From Phytobacter palmae (GTDB taxonomy: Bacteria > Pseudomonadota > Gammaproteobacteria > Enterobacterales > Enterobacteriaceae): a DNA stretch of 64,000 bases. Below are positions 1-8,285 of the stretch, piece after piece. The translations under genes were made by a program, and so were the position numbers. Numbering within the stretch: position 1 is the first letter of the stretch; each line of letters starts with the position of its first letter. The stretch covers positions 186,488-250,487 of the forward strand of contig FONB01000004.1 in NCBI GenBank assembly GCA_900112785.1, written 5' to 3'. Below the pieces are notes generated by a model that was given only the letters and a program-made list of their open reading frames with translations, did no database searches and had not been told where the DNA came from.

Positions 1-746
1 TGGTATTAATACCCGTGGCATTTATTGCCGGAATTATCAATGCGGCGGTAGGCGGAGGTGGGTTGATTACCATGCCGACGTTTTATTCTACTCTGCCGCA
101 TTTCACACCTGCCGAAATAATGGGAATCGATAAGTGCTCCTCAGTAATGGGGCACCTGATGTCTATTAAACAATTTACCGCGCGCCTGCGATTGCCATGG
201 ACATTGATTTTGCCGACCGCAATCAGTGCGGTTATTGGCGCATACTCGGGCATAAGGTTGCTTGATTTTATGCCATCAGACTGGATGCGTCCGATAGTGA
301 TTGTGGTACTGGCGATCATGCTGGCGTACACGTGGTTTAAACCGCAGTTCGGTCATAGCGATACCAGCCGGGAACCCACCCGGGGCGATTTGGCTAAGGG
401 GATACTGTCAGGTTTTGCGATTGGTTTTTATGACGGCTTTATCGGCCCGGGGACCGGCAGTTTTCTGCTCTTTTTATTTATCCGTTTTTTCCATTTTGAT
501 TTTTTACGCGCCACGGCCTGCGCGAAGGTGGTAAATTTCGGCACCAATTTCTCCACGCTATTCTTTTTAATTCCTAATGGTCTGATTCATTACGAAATGG
601 CGATACCGTTAGGAGTTTCCGCGATTTGTGGTTCGCTGGTAGGCGTACGTGTTGCCCTGCGCGGCGGAAATCTGTGGATCCGCCGTCTGTTCCTGATTCT
701 GGCCGCCACGCTGCTGATAAAGCTGTTATGGGAAACGCTGCATTAA
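1..746 (+). CDS. TauE/SafE family anion permease (5' end outside window)
   Basis: The reading frame is open from the first bases, so the start lies upstream; about 248 codons are visible. The family moves small anions such as sulfite or organosulfonates across the inner membrane. Visible signs are an N-terminal segment with the Gly-rich stretch AAVGGGGLITMP and several hydrophobic spans, including a second-half repeat near GPGTGSFLLFLF, which is the usual two-fold repeat of TauE/SafE. It ends with a Leu/Ile-rich helix. Substrate cannot be told from sequence. The GNAT gene follows on the same strand after about 80 bases. Confidence 0.85.
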   Translation, partial: VLIPVAFIAGIINAAVGGGGLITMPTFYSTLPHFTPAEIMGIDKCSSVMGHLMSIKQFTARLRLPWTLILPTAISAVIGAYSGIRLLDFMPSDWMRPIVIVVLAIMLAYTWFKPQFGHSDTSREPTRGDLAKGILSGFAIGFYDGFIGPGTGSFLLFLFIRFFHFDFLRATACAKVVNFGTNFSTLFFLIPNGLIHYEMAIPLGVSAICGSLVGVRVALRGGNLWIRRLFLILAATLLIKLLWETLH

Positions 747-828
747 CCGTGCATCAGGTTATCGAATGACCTGCCGCCACCTTTGCATGCTATCGTCAGC
801 GTTTTCCCACTATTTGCGTGAGACGATA

Positions 829-1281
829 ATGGAATTCGCGACGGTTTCGCTTGATGAGTGCCTTGATATTCGCCATCCGGTGTTATGGCCGCAACTTCCC
901 CGTGATGCGTCACGGGTGGAAGGTGACGAGGATGCGTTGCATTTCGGCATGCTGCATAACGGTAAGCTGGTAAGCTGCCTGTCGGTCTTTATGCTGGATG
1001 CGTCGGTTTGCCAGATTCGCAAATTCGCGACTCTTGATACCTATCAGGGGCAGGGTTTTGGCGGTTTTTTGTTGCAGTCGGTACTGGAAAAGATGACGGC
1101 AGACGGGGTACGGGAAGTGTGCCTTGATGCGCGTATCGGGGCCGTCAATTTCTATAAGAAGTTTGGTTTCCGTGCCGAAGGCGAGAGGTTTTTTAAAAAA
1201 GGCGTCGAGTACGTGCGAATGACGCGGGGTCAGGAGCATCCCCCGGTGGCGCTTTTGCTTACCGGGGCTATAAAATCGTAG
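829..1281 (+). CDS. GNAT family N-acetyltransferase with a REP-encoded tail
   Basis: A 150-residue protein with the GNAT acetyl-CoA site near residues 70-80 (YQGQGFGGFLL matches the Q/RxxGxG/A motif) and the C-terminal NFYKKFGF motif of the fold. The ATG at 829 is preferred; an in-frame ATG at 766 would add 21 residues with no family character. The substrate is unknown. The last about 16 residues are encoded by a REP-like palindrome at 1241-1267, so the natural end of the domain is probably near residue 134 and the tail is an acquired read-through into the repeat. Confidence 0.8.
   Translation: MEFATVSLDECLDIRHPVLWPQLPRDASRVEGDEDALHFGMLHNGKLVSCLSVFMLDASVCQIRKFATLDTYQGQGFGGFLLQSVLEKMTADGVREVCLDARIGAVNFYKKFGFRAEGERFFKKGVEYVRMTRGQEHPPVALLLTGAIKS
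1241..1267. repeat. REP-like palindrome
   Basis: CCCCGGT (1241-1247) pairs with ACCGGGG (1261-1267) around a GC-rich loop, followed by GGCTA. The same core recurs at 41887-41912. This is the enterobacterial REP layout. It overlaps the 3' end of the GNAT gene. Confidence 0.65.
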
Positions 1282-1362
1282 TCCGGCTAAGGGGCTTGCG
1301 CCGCATCCGTGAATCCTCACAGGAGGCGGGGAGATTTATCGAGCGGGCTGATGACGTGTTTG

Positions 1363-1387
1363 CCCCTCTCCCTTTTAAGGAGAGGGG
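1363..1387. terminator. Hairpin downstream of aguA
   Basis: CCCCTCTCC (1363-1371) and GGAGAGGGG (1379-1387) form a perfect 9-bp stem about 10 bases beyond the aguA stop. No clear U-tract follows on the minus strand, so it may be a transcript-end hairpin rather than a classic intrinsic terminator. Confidence 0.45.
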
Positions 1388-1396
1388 GCTGCGCAA

Positions 1397-2479
1397 TTAA
1401 CGCGGGATCTGCTGCGTAATGCAATGAATATTGCCACCGCCGAGCAGGATTTCCCGAGCCGGAACGCCGGTAATCAGAAAATCCGGGAACATCTGACGGA
1501 ACAGCACTTCGGCCTGCGCATCGGTTTGTGGGTCCAGCAGCGGGTAAATAATGTGGTCGTTACTGACCAGGTAATTCACGTAAGAGCCCGCCAGACGATT
1601 GCCTTCGGTGCGCTCAATCGCTGTCCCTTTTTCGACGTCACAGGTCTCTTCTGCGCTGGCATACAGCGGCTGCGGTGACGGCACTTTCCAGATTTTTAGC
1701 TTGCGACCACGTGCATCCGTGGTGTTTTCCAGGATGTTGAGTGCGGCAACGGAGCGGGCATACTGCGGGTCGTTCTCGTCGTCAGTCCAGTGCAACGCTA
1801 CTTCACCCGGGCGGACAAAACAGCACATGTTGTCGATGTGGCCATCGGTTTCGTCGTTGAATACCCCTTCCGGCAGCCAGATAAAGGTCTCAACGCCCAG
1901 ATACTCACGCAACTGTTGCTCAATTTCCGCCTGTGACAGGTGTGAGTTGCGGTTCGGGTTAAGCAGGCACTCTGCGGTGGTCATGAGTGTACCTTCGCCA
2001 TCAACGTGAATAGAGCCGCCTTCCAGAATCAGGTCAGTGTGATAGCACGGCATCTGGTGATACTGCGCCACCTGGCCTGCCACGAGCTGGTCTTTATCCC
2101 AGCTCTCATACAGGCCGCCCTGCAAACCACCCCAGGCGTTAAACGTCCAGCTCACGGCGCGAATCTCTCCCGCCGGGTTACGGACCACGGTTGGGCCGGT
2201 GTCGCGCATCCAGGCATCGTCGCTTTCCATCTCAATCAGCGTCACGCTGGCTGGCATGGTGCTGCGCGCTTTGTCCATTTCAGCACGGGGCACCGCCATA
2301 ATAACCGGCGTGGTGCGGGAAATGGCCTCAGCCACGGCGGCGAACGCCTGCTGTGCGGGCGCACCATTGGCGCGCCAGTTGTCAGTACGATAAGGCCAGC
2401 ACATCCAGACTGCCTGATGCGGCGCCCATTCTGCAGGCATAGCGAAGCCATCCTGACGCGGAGTTGTCAGCGCGGACAT
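1397..2479 (-). CDS. aguA: Agmatine deiminase
   Basis: Hydrolyses agmatine to N-carbamoylputrescine and ammonia, the first step of the arginine decarboxylase-linked putrescine route. It is a 360-residue member of the PPAD/guanidino-group hydrolase family. Visible marks are the [16 protein letters not shown] start, DAWMRDTGP near residues 88-96, [12 protein letters not shown], and the C-terminal LGGGNIHC with the nucleophile Cys about residue 353. Its ATG overlaps the aguB stop by one base (TAATG), so the two are translationally coupled. The divergent LysR gene at 3514 is the likely regulator. Confidence 0.95.
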   Translation of the reverse strand: MSALTTPRQDGFAMPAEWAPHQAVWMCWPYRTDNWRANGAPAQQAFAAVAEAISRTTPVIMAVPRAEMDKARSTMPASVTLIEMESDDAWMRDTGPTVVRNPAGEIRAVSWTFNAWGGLQGGLYESWDKDQLVAGQVAQYHQMPCYHTDLILEGGSIHVDGEGTLMTTAECLLNPNRNSHLSQAEIEQQLREYLGVETFIWLPEGVFNDETDGHIDNMCCFVRPGEVALHWTDDENDPQYARSVAALNILENTTDARGRKLKIWKVPSPQPLYASAEETCDVEKGTAIERTEGNRLAGSYVNYLVSNDHIIYPLLDPQTDAQAEVLFRQMFPDFLITGVPAREILLGGGNIHCITQQIPR

Positions 2480-3366
2480 TATTTGCTCCTTTCGCTGCCG
2501 TCAGAAGTGGCGATGGTGCCGTACATGTTCGGACGACGGTCGCGGAAGAGGCCCCATGACGCGCGCTGTGCGGCAATCGCGTCCAGGTCGAAGGTGTGTA
2601 CCAGCACCGCTTCGTCGGTTTTGTTAGCTTGCGCGACCAGCTCACCGGTCTGATCGGCGATAAACGATGAACCGTAGAAGGTCATTTCCAGTCCTTCGAT
2701 ATATTTGCTCGCTTCGGTACCGATACGGTTAGAGGCGATAACCGGCACCAGATTTGCCGCAGCGTGGCCCTGCTGAACGCGCGTCCAGTGCGGCTGGCTG
2801 TCGATATCCGGGTAAGCTGGTTCAGAACCAATTGCCGTCGGGTAGAAGATGATTTCCGCGCCATTGAGTGCCAGACAGCGTGCGGTTTCAGGGAACCACT
2901 GATCCCAGCAGATGCCCACGCCGATTTTCGCGTAGCGGGTATTCCACACTTTGAAGCCGGTATCACCTGGGATGAAGAACTGTTTTTCCTGATAGGCCGG
3001 GCCGTTCGGAATATGCGTTTTACGGTAGGTTTCCATCACGGTGCCATCGGCATCGATCATCACCAGCGAGTTGTAGTACGCATTATTGTGTTTTTCGAAC
3101 AGGCTTAACGGCAGAACAACTTCCAGCTCTTTTGCCAGGGCGGAGAAATGTTTGATCAACGGGCTGGTGGCTACTTCCTGCGCCAGCGCATAGTGCTCCG
3201 GGCTCTGATCGATACAGAAGTAGGGGGCCGCGAACAGCTCCTGAATCAGGATAACTTGCGCGCCTTTGCTGTGCGCGTCACGTACCAGACGCTCAGCGTT
3301 GGCAACGTTTTTTTCCAGTTCCCAGGTGCAGGCCATTTGAGTAGCGGCAACCGTTACATTTCTCAT
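2479..3366 (-). CDS. aguB: N-carbamoylputrescine amidase
   Basis: Cleaves N-carbamoylputrescine to putrescine, CO2 and ammonia, completing agmatine use together with AguA. It belongs to the nitrilase superfamily, and the catalytic Glu43, Lys116 and Cys153 ([10 protein letters not shown]) are all visible. The start at 3366 is chosen because GGAG lies 6 bases upstream; an in-frame ATG at 3378 lacks a ribosome site. 295 residues is the usual length. It is the first gene of aguB-aguA, divergent from a LysR gene with an AT-rich palindrome between them. Confidence 0.95.
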   Translation of the reverse strand: MRNVTVAATQMACTWELEKNVANAERLVRDAHSKGAQVILIQELFAAPYFCIDQSPEHYALAQEVATSPLIKHFSALAKELEVVLPLSLFEKHNNAYYNSLVMIDADGTVMETYRKTHIPNGPAYQEKQFFIPGDTGFKVWNTRYAKIGVGICWDQWFPETARCLALNGAEIIFYPTAIGSEPAYPDIDSQPHWTRVQQGHAAANLVPVIASNRIGTEASKYIEGLEMTFYGSSFIADQTGELVAQANKTDEAVLVHTFDLDAIAAQRASWGLFRDRRPNMYGTIATSDGSERSK

Positions 3367-3474
3367 GAGCGTCTCCATAAAAGCAGATGTTGAAGGGTGC
3401 AGTTTATAAACACCAGGCGTGCTTACTTTACGTTGTGATGACTATAGCAATCTCCAGTGTTATGCATAAAATGT

Positions 3475-3493
3475 ATTATTTTCATGAAATAAT
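3475..3493. promoter_or_regulatory. Palindrome between aguB and LysR gene
   Basis: ATTATTT (3475-3481) and AAATAAT (3487-3493) form a perfect 7-bp inverted repeat around TCATG, just before the LysR start. Position and size fit an autoregulatory LysR-type operator. No experiment supports this specific site. Confidence 0.45.
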
Positions 3494-3513
3494 GAATGGG
3501 AGACATAGTGGTG

Positions 3514-4410
3514 ATGGATCTGAATTTGCTGCGCCTGGTGCCTATTCTGGCCAAAGAAAAAAATGTCACCCGGGCGGCACGCAAAGCCAATATTACTCAG
3601 TCGGCATTCAGCCACGCGCTCAATCGCCTGCGGGAACAGCTTAATGATGAGATGTTCGTCCGCACCCGCAATGGCATGGAACCGACGCCTTACGCGGCGT
3701 CGATGATCCCGGTCATTGAAAATGCCCTGAGCAAACTGGAGGCGGCCACACGGGGAAAAGGTAATTTCGACCCGAGCAAAGATCCGCACACCTTCTACAT
3801 TGGCGCGGTGGATTACTTCGAATTTATGTATATGCCTGCGCTGACGGCGAAATTTAAACACTCTGCGCCTAATGTTCGCCTGTCCGTCGATATTCTTTCG
3901 GAAACCATTAAGTTTGAACGGGTGGAACGCGGGCAACTGGATGCCTTTATCGGCGTGGATAATCTGCAATACATCCCCCAGTATTTTAATAAACACCCAC
4001 TGATTTCCGACCATTATGTGGCGATTGCTTCGGTGGAGCGTCGCGATCTTCCTGAACAACTGACTCTTAAACACCTGGTCACGGAAGCGCAAATTCATCT
4101 CCCGGCGGTCAGTTCCGGCGCGGACCATATTGATAGCTGGCTACTGACGCAGCACCTCTACCGCCCGCTAACAACGGTGGTGCAGAGTTACGCGGTGGGT
4201 GGGCGTGTGGCGGTGGCGTCGGGTTATCTGATGTGCGTACCGTACCGCATTGCGAAAGAACTTGCCGCGATGATGCCGCTGCGAATTATGGATTTACCCG
4301 ATGGCGCACCGTCTTATGACTTAATCCTGTTAACACATCGCTTATTTGATTATCAGTCGGCATTGCAGTGGCTGATCAGTGAATTAAAGGTGGTTAGTTT
4401 TGATGTATAA
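3514..4410 (+). CDS. LysR family regulator, probably of aguBA
   Basis: A 298-residue regulator. The N-terminal winged helix-turn-helix (about residues 3-62) contains VTRAARKANITQSAFSHALNRLREQL, the recognition-helix pattern of NodD/PA0191-type LysR proteins; the rest is a periplasmic-binding-like effector domain. MDLNLLRL is a typical family start; GGGAG at 3498-3502 could also serve GTG codons at 3508 or 3511. Divergence from aguBA suggests control of agmatine use, which is inference from position only. Confidence 0.85.
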   Translation: MDLNLLRLVPILAKEKNVTRAARKANITQSAFSHALNRLREQLNDEMFVRTRNGMEPTPYAASMIPVIENALSKLEAATRGKGNFDPSKDPHTFYIGAVDYFEFMYMPALTAKFKHSAPNVRLSVDILSETIKFERVERGQLDAFIGVDNLQYIPQYFNKHPLISDHYVAIASVERRDLPEQLTLKHLVTEAQIHLPAVSSGADHIDSWLLTQHLYRPLTTVVQSYAVGGRVAVASGYLMCVPYRIAKELAAMMPLRIMDLPDGAPSYDLILLTHRLFDYQSALQWLISELKVVSFDV

Positions 4411-4706
4411 CCATTTTTTCAAATATTCTTCACCAACAACCTTAGATTTATCATCGTAAGCAATCGATTTTAAATAACCAAGGATTCATCCAATGAATTA
4501 TTAATAAAATCATCAAATGATGTCTGATTTTTAATGACTGCTGACTTGACGACCCGAATAGCGGGGTATAAGTTATGGAAATTACATTTTATTAATCACA
4601 TCAGACGTCTGAGGATGCCTGAGAATGAATAAATATAACTATTTTGAATAATTCAAGGTGGTTATGTTGCCAGTGACATTAATTCATTTACAAGGACGAG
4701 ATTGTT
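4411..4706. other. AT-rich leader region of the adhesin gene
   Basis: About 296 bases without a gene. It holds a perfect 12-bp palindrome TCAGACGTCTGA at 4601-4612 and the weak ribosome site AAGGACGAG before 4707. I see no terminator and no confident promoter. Confidence 0.4.
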
Positions 4707-5669
4707 ATGATTCAAGGGAAACTGAACTTTAAAAGTGCACTGTTCATATTGTTCTTATCCAAAAGCGCTATGGCTTTTAACTTTAATCAATCAAGTGCAA
4801 CAGCCTATATGAATGCTTCAGGCTTCCCCAATACATTGGGAGATATTACTTCTTTAGCAAGTGGAGCAGCGTCGGTCACCGCGAATGGCTGGCCAAATCC
4901 TATTTCAAAAGATCTGGTTAAGATTGAATCAGTTACACTGGACCCAGCACTGATTGATCGTGAATTTACGATTGAAGTTAAAATCGCCAATTCAAGTTGG
5001 ATGTCCAGTACTACGGCGATAAATAAATGTGTCTGGGTGGATGGGATTTGCTCTACGAATGGCTCAACGTCCACGGCAGTGAGTAATAGGGCAACCCAGC
5101 CGGTGTCAATTAGATTAAAGAGAAATAGCCGTAATCCTTATGCTGCAATTCCGAATGGTGCGAATATTGCGACTATTGGATTACGGCAATATGGATCATC
5201 ACGGATAGGATCGCTTGCTAATCTCTATTTTAAATTTAATGGATCTGTCACGCCCATTATTCCTACCTGTGATGTCAAAAACTTCGATAACAACGTTACC
5301 CTACCCGTGGTTAATCGTACTGATTTAGTGAGCCATGGTTCCGGGCGCTACACCCGTGTGACCAAAGAATTTCATATTAATCTCGCCTGCGAATACTCAC
5401 CCAAAGTCAGTGTCAAATTTAATGGTGACAAAATGTCAGGTATTGCCAGCGAAGATGTTCTGGTAAACACATTCAGTGGCAACGATAATATTGGTGTTCA
5501 ACTTATGTATAACAGTAATGCGATAAAAATTGGTGACAATATTGAAGTACTGAGCGCGGCGGCTAACAGTGAAAATTTAAACTTTAACGCTTATTATTAC
5601 TATAAAGGTGGTGCAGTACAGAGCGGCCTCGTCAAAGCTAACAGTGAATTCACCTTTACCTACCAATAA
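4707..5669 (+). CDS. Orphan two-domain fimbrial-type adhesin
   Basis: 320 residues with a Sec signal peptide (cleavage about SKSAMA/FNFNQ, residue 23). An N-terminal region with a Cys pair (NKCVWVDGICS) resembles a tip-adhesin receptor domain. From about residue 185 there is a pilin-like domain: TCDVKNFDNNVTLPVV, a second Cys in FHINLACEY, and an alternating C-terminal strand ending EFTFTYQ, the donor-strand pattern of chaperone-usher subunits. No chaperone, usher or major pilin gene is next to it. The gene is clearly more AT-rich than its neighbours, suggesting transfer or loss of a former fimbrial operon. The ligand is unknown. Confidence 0.65.
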   Translation: MIQGKLNFKSALFILFLSKSAMAFNFNQSSATAYMNASGFPNTLGDITSLASGAASVTANGWPNPISKDLVKIESVTLDPALIDREFTIEVKIANSSWMSSTTAINKCVWVDGICSTNGSTSTAVSNRATQPVSIRLKRNSRNPYAAIPNGANIATIGLRQYGSSRIGSLANLYFKFNGSVTPIIPTCDVKNFDNNVTLPVVNRTDLVSHGSGRYTRVTKEFHINLACEYSPKVSVKFNGDKMSGIASEDVLVNTFSGNDNIGVQLMYNSNAIKIGDNIEVLSAAANSENLNFNAYYYYKGGAVQSGLVKANSEFTFTYQ

Positions 5670-5681
5670 TTTTTCTTTTCA

Positions 5682-5699
5682 GGGGCATAACCATGCCCC
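5682..5699. terminator. Hairpin between convergent genes
   Basis: GGGGCAT (5682-5688) and ATGCCCC (5693-5699) form a 7-bp stem with an AACC loop between the adhesin gene and the convergent amidotransferase gene. Neither outward side has a good U-tract, so terminator activity is uncertain. Confidence 0.35.
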
Positions 5700-5709
5700 C
5701 AATGGTTCA

Positions 5710-6468
5710 TCAGGCACTCTGCGCCAGCATATCCTGCTGGGGTGCCACACGATTAAACGCCTGATGTACAAAGCGGCGCAGCAATTCTGTAGCTTCCGGC
5801 GACGGCTGAACAGCTGATAATAGCGCCTGCGGATCAAACCCTTCTTCAATCAGCACAGCCTCGCGCTGGCGAATCATGTCAGAGGCGATTTCTGGAGTGA
5901 ATTCCGGGTGAAATTGCGTCGACATGGCATTGGGTCCGTAGCGAACAATCTGGTGCCGATCATGAGCGGATGACGCCAGCGCCAGCGCCCCTTCCGGCAG
6001 GCGGGAGACGGTCTGCATATGGGTCAAATGCGCCGGAAATTCACGCGGCAGGGTGCTGAGCAGCACATCATTACTGGCGTGAGGATGAAGCTGAATCGCC
6101 TGGCTGCCAACCTCACGCCCCTGCGGATGCCATTCCACTTCCCCACCTAATGCATGCGCCATTAACTGATGACCATAACAGACGCCAAACAGCGACATAC
6201 CTGTTGATATGGCTTCGCGTATCCACGCGGCGGCAGCTTCGCTCCAGGGGAGGCGGTCTGTGACCATTGCCCATGAGCCGGTAATCACCGCCACGCGGCT
6301 GGCATCCGGCGGCGGAAGCGCTTCGCCTTCAAACACTCTGACCACTTCTGTTTTCTCCAGAGGATGCTGAATGGCACGACAAAACCAGGCGGGGATATCG
6401 CCATGAGCTTCACGAATAGACTCTGAGGGGAAACCTACTTGCAGGATAATTAACGGACGGTCTGCCAT
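5710..6468 (-). CDS. Class I glutamine amidotransferase (YfeJ-like)
   Basis: A 252-residue stand-alone glutaminase domain resembling GMP synthase N-termini. The triad is visible: Cys in LFGVCYGHQ, His and Glu in STQFHPEF. Such enzymes release ammonia from glutamine for an unknown acceptor or cleave gamma-glutamyl compounds. The ATG at 6468 has GAGAG 8 bases upstream; the GTG at 6477 does not fit as well. It is convergent with the adhesin gene and divergent from the MarR-GNAT gene. Confidence 0.85.
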   Translation of the reverse strand: MADRPLIILQVGFPSESIREAHGDIPAWFCRAIQHPLEKTEVVRVFEGEALPPPDASRVAVITGSWAMVTDRLPWSEAAAAWIREAISTGMSLFGVCYGHQLMAHALGGEVEWHPQGREVGSQAIQLHPHASNDVLLSTLPREFPAHLTHMQTVSRLPEGALALASSAHDRHQIVRYGPNAMSTQFHPEFTPEIASDMIRQREAVLIEEGFDPQALLSAVQPSPEATELLRRFVHQAFNRVAPQQDMLAQSA

Positions 6469-6707
6469 TACAACCACTCTCTTCCTCTGCTGAACATTTG
6501 CTCAACTATGCGCCGAAAAATACGGCCTGTGAAGGGTTTAGCGCGAAGAGGATTGTAAAGGCGAAGCGGCAAACGGCGCGCTTTGCAGGCCTGTTCTGTG
6601 GCTATTTGGTTGTTTTAGTGGTGAAAAAATAATCACGGTAAGGCTTATGCTTTTTTTGACTATTTTTAGCTTTTTTACGCTCGCGCAGACGATCGCATGA
6701 GCGACTG

Positions 6708-6736
6708 TTGACAGATATGCCACCAGATGGTTGTAT
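6708..6736 (+). promoter_or_regulatory. Sigma-70 promoter of the MarR-GNAT gene
   Basis: TTGACA (6708-6713), 17-bp spacer, TTGTAT (6731-6736): a perfect -35 and a good -10 at optimal spacing, about 32 bases upstream of the start codon. Confidence 0.75.
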
Positions 6737-6749
6737 CACTCAACTATCT
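6725..6749. promoter_or_regulatory. MarR-type operator overlapping the -10
   Basis: AGATGGTTG (6725-6733) and CAACTATCT (6741-6749) are inverted with one mismatch around a 7-bp centre, and the site covers the -10 element. This is the classic layout for autorepression by the MarR protein encoded just downstream. Confidence 0.6.
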
Positions 6750-6767
6750 CTTTGAAGAGCTACAGGT

Positions 6768-7715
6768 ATGCAAAACGCCAGTCTGGTTAATGAGATCCGT
6801 GTTGCCTCCCGTCTTATGGTCCGCGAGCTGGGGTTTATGCATGCCACCCTTGCTGCCACAGACTATTCCCCCTCAGCGGTGCATACCCTGTTAGAAATTG
6901 ACAACCAGGGGGCTATGACCGCAGCTCAACTGGTCCAGATGTTGGGGCTGGAGAAATCCAGCGTAAGCCGTATGCTCTGTAAGCTCGTTCGTGCGGGCGA
7001 AATTCATGAAGTGCCGTCCAGAGTCGATGCGCGTTTTAAACAGCTGCAACTCACCGCTCAGGGAAAGGAGAGCGTCGCGCGCATCAACCAGTACGGCAGC
7101 ATGCAGGTAATTGAAGCGCTTGAGCATCTCACCCCTTGCCTGCAACACGCTGTTGCCGCTGGCCTTTCAGCTTATGCACATGCGCTGGCAGCCTGCCGGA
7201 ACGGTGAAGCACCATTGCAACAACGCGAGATTGAGATCGTCTCAGGCTATCGTCCTGGCATGATTGGCCGAATTAGCGAAATGCATGCCAGCTATTACTC
7301 CCGCCATTATGGCTTCGGGTGTTTTTTTGAAAGCAAAGTGGCGGCAGGGCTGGCTGACTTTGCCGGGCGCCTGGATGTGGCGTGCAATCGTATCTGGCTT
7401 GCCGTTCATCATGGGCGGATTGTGGGTTCGCTCGCGATTGATGGGCAGGATCTGGGTAATAACGAGGCGCATCTTCGCTGGTTCATTCTTGATGATGATT
7501 GCCGTGGCAGCGGCGTGGGCCGTCGGTTACTCAGCGAAGCGATGGATTTCTGCGACAGTCAGAATTTCACAGCGGTGCAACTGTGGACCTTTAGCGGACT
7601 TGATGCGGCGCGGCGGCTTTATGAATCCTTTGGTTTTCTGCTGGCAAAAGAGTGGCAGGGGGAACAGTGGGGCAGCAAGATGCGGGAACAGCAGTTTACG
7701 CGCAAACGCGTATGA
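6768..7715 (+). CDS. MarR-type HTH / GNAT acetyltransferase fusion
   Basis: 315 residues. Residues about 1-145 form a MarR winged helix (AAQLVQMLGLEKSSVSRMLCKLV), and about 165-305 a GNAT domain with the acetyl-CoA loop CRGSGVGRRLL and LYESFGF. This two-domain architecture is a recognised family, but the acetyl acceptor and target genes are not known. A strong promoter with an overlapping palindrome lies directly upstream, so the gene is probably autorepressed. An acetyl-CoA or substrate effect on DNA binding is possible but unproven. Confidence 0.88.
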   Translation: MQNASLVNEIRVASRLMVRELGFMHATLAATDYSPSAVHTLLEIDNQGAMTAAQLVQMLGLEKSSVSRMLCKLVRAGEIHEVPSRVDARFKQLQLTAQGKESVARINQYGSMQVIEALEHLTPCLQHAVAAGLSAYAHALAACRNGEAPLQQREIEIVSGYRPGMIGRISEMHASYYSRHYGFGCFFESKVAAGLADFAGRLDVACNRIWLAVHHGRIVGSLAIDGQDLGNNEAHLRWFILDDDCRGSGVGRRLLSEAMDFCDSQNFTAVQLWTFSGLDAARRLYESFGFLLAKEWQGEQWGSKMREQQFTRKRV

Positions 7716-7747
7716 GACTCGTGTAGCGTAAATATTGAGAGTGATTG

Positions 7748-7867
7748 ATGAATTGTCCCTCACGGTGTGCAGACGTTTATGATGTACGCGTTTTCAACCT
7801 GGCGGCCGTTTTCCGAATTGTTGTCCGCAATGTATCACCCGGAAATACTTCATCTGATTACCTGTAA
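7748..7867 (+). CDS. Possible 39-residue small protein
   Basis: ATG at 7748 with GAGA 7 bases upstream opens a 39-codon frame ending in TAA at 7865-7867. It has two Cys near the N-terminus (MNCPSRC) and a hydrophobic middle (VFNLAAVFRIVV). It lies 32 bases after the MarR-GNAT stop and could be co-transcribed. I do not recognise it; a frame this short can occur by chance. Confidence 0.3.
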   Translation: MNCPSRCADVYDVRVFNLAAVFRIVVRNVSPGNTSSDYL

Positions 7868-8224
7868 ATATTGTCTCATGGCTGACATTTTAACAGGAAG
7901 ACGCTTATTTTAATGGGAATGGTATTCGTTTCGGATCGCGTTGCACATATTTAGCTTAGGGATATTGCCTACGAAATATAAGGTTACTCATAGCGATTAA
8001 AATGCTTTCATATCTGGTTTCATGAGAATGTTCGCATATTGATAAAAATATTATTGATATCATCGATGTATGCTCATCCACAGGAAATAATTCATTACGC
8101 CGATATTATCTTTTATAGAAACAGGGCATGGCACTTAAAAATGTGAACGGCAGAGCGTTTTTTTCTAAAACATCATTTTGTCCTTTGAATGCGTTTTTAT
8201 ATGAAACCGTAGCACGATTTAGAT
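7868..8224. other. AT-rich gene-free region upstream of the chemoreceptor
   Basis: About 360 bases of AT-rich sequence. No credible gene and no strong hairpin were seen; the only clear signal is the FliA-like promoter at its downstream edge. Confidence 0.5.
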
Positions 8225-8251
8225 TAAAGAATTTCAAATAAATGTCGTTAT
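8225..8251 (+). promoter_or_regulatory. FliA (sigma-28) type promoter
   Basis: TAAAGAAT (8225-8232), 11-bp spacer, GTCGTTAT (8244-8251), compared with TAAAGTTT-N11-GCCGATAA. Six and five of eight positions match at the exact consensus spacing, in the right place for a chemoreceptor gene. Confidence 0.5.
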
Positions 8252-8285
8252 TACACCTAGTTCAACCAGATTGAGTGCTGCCATT

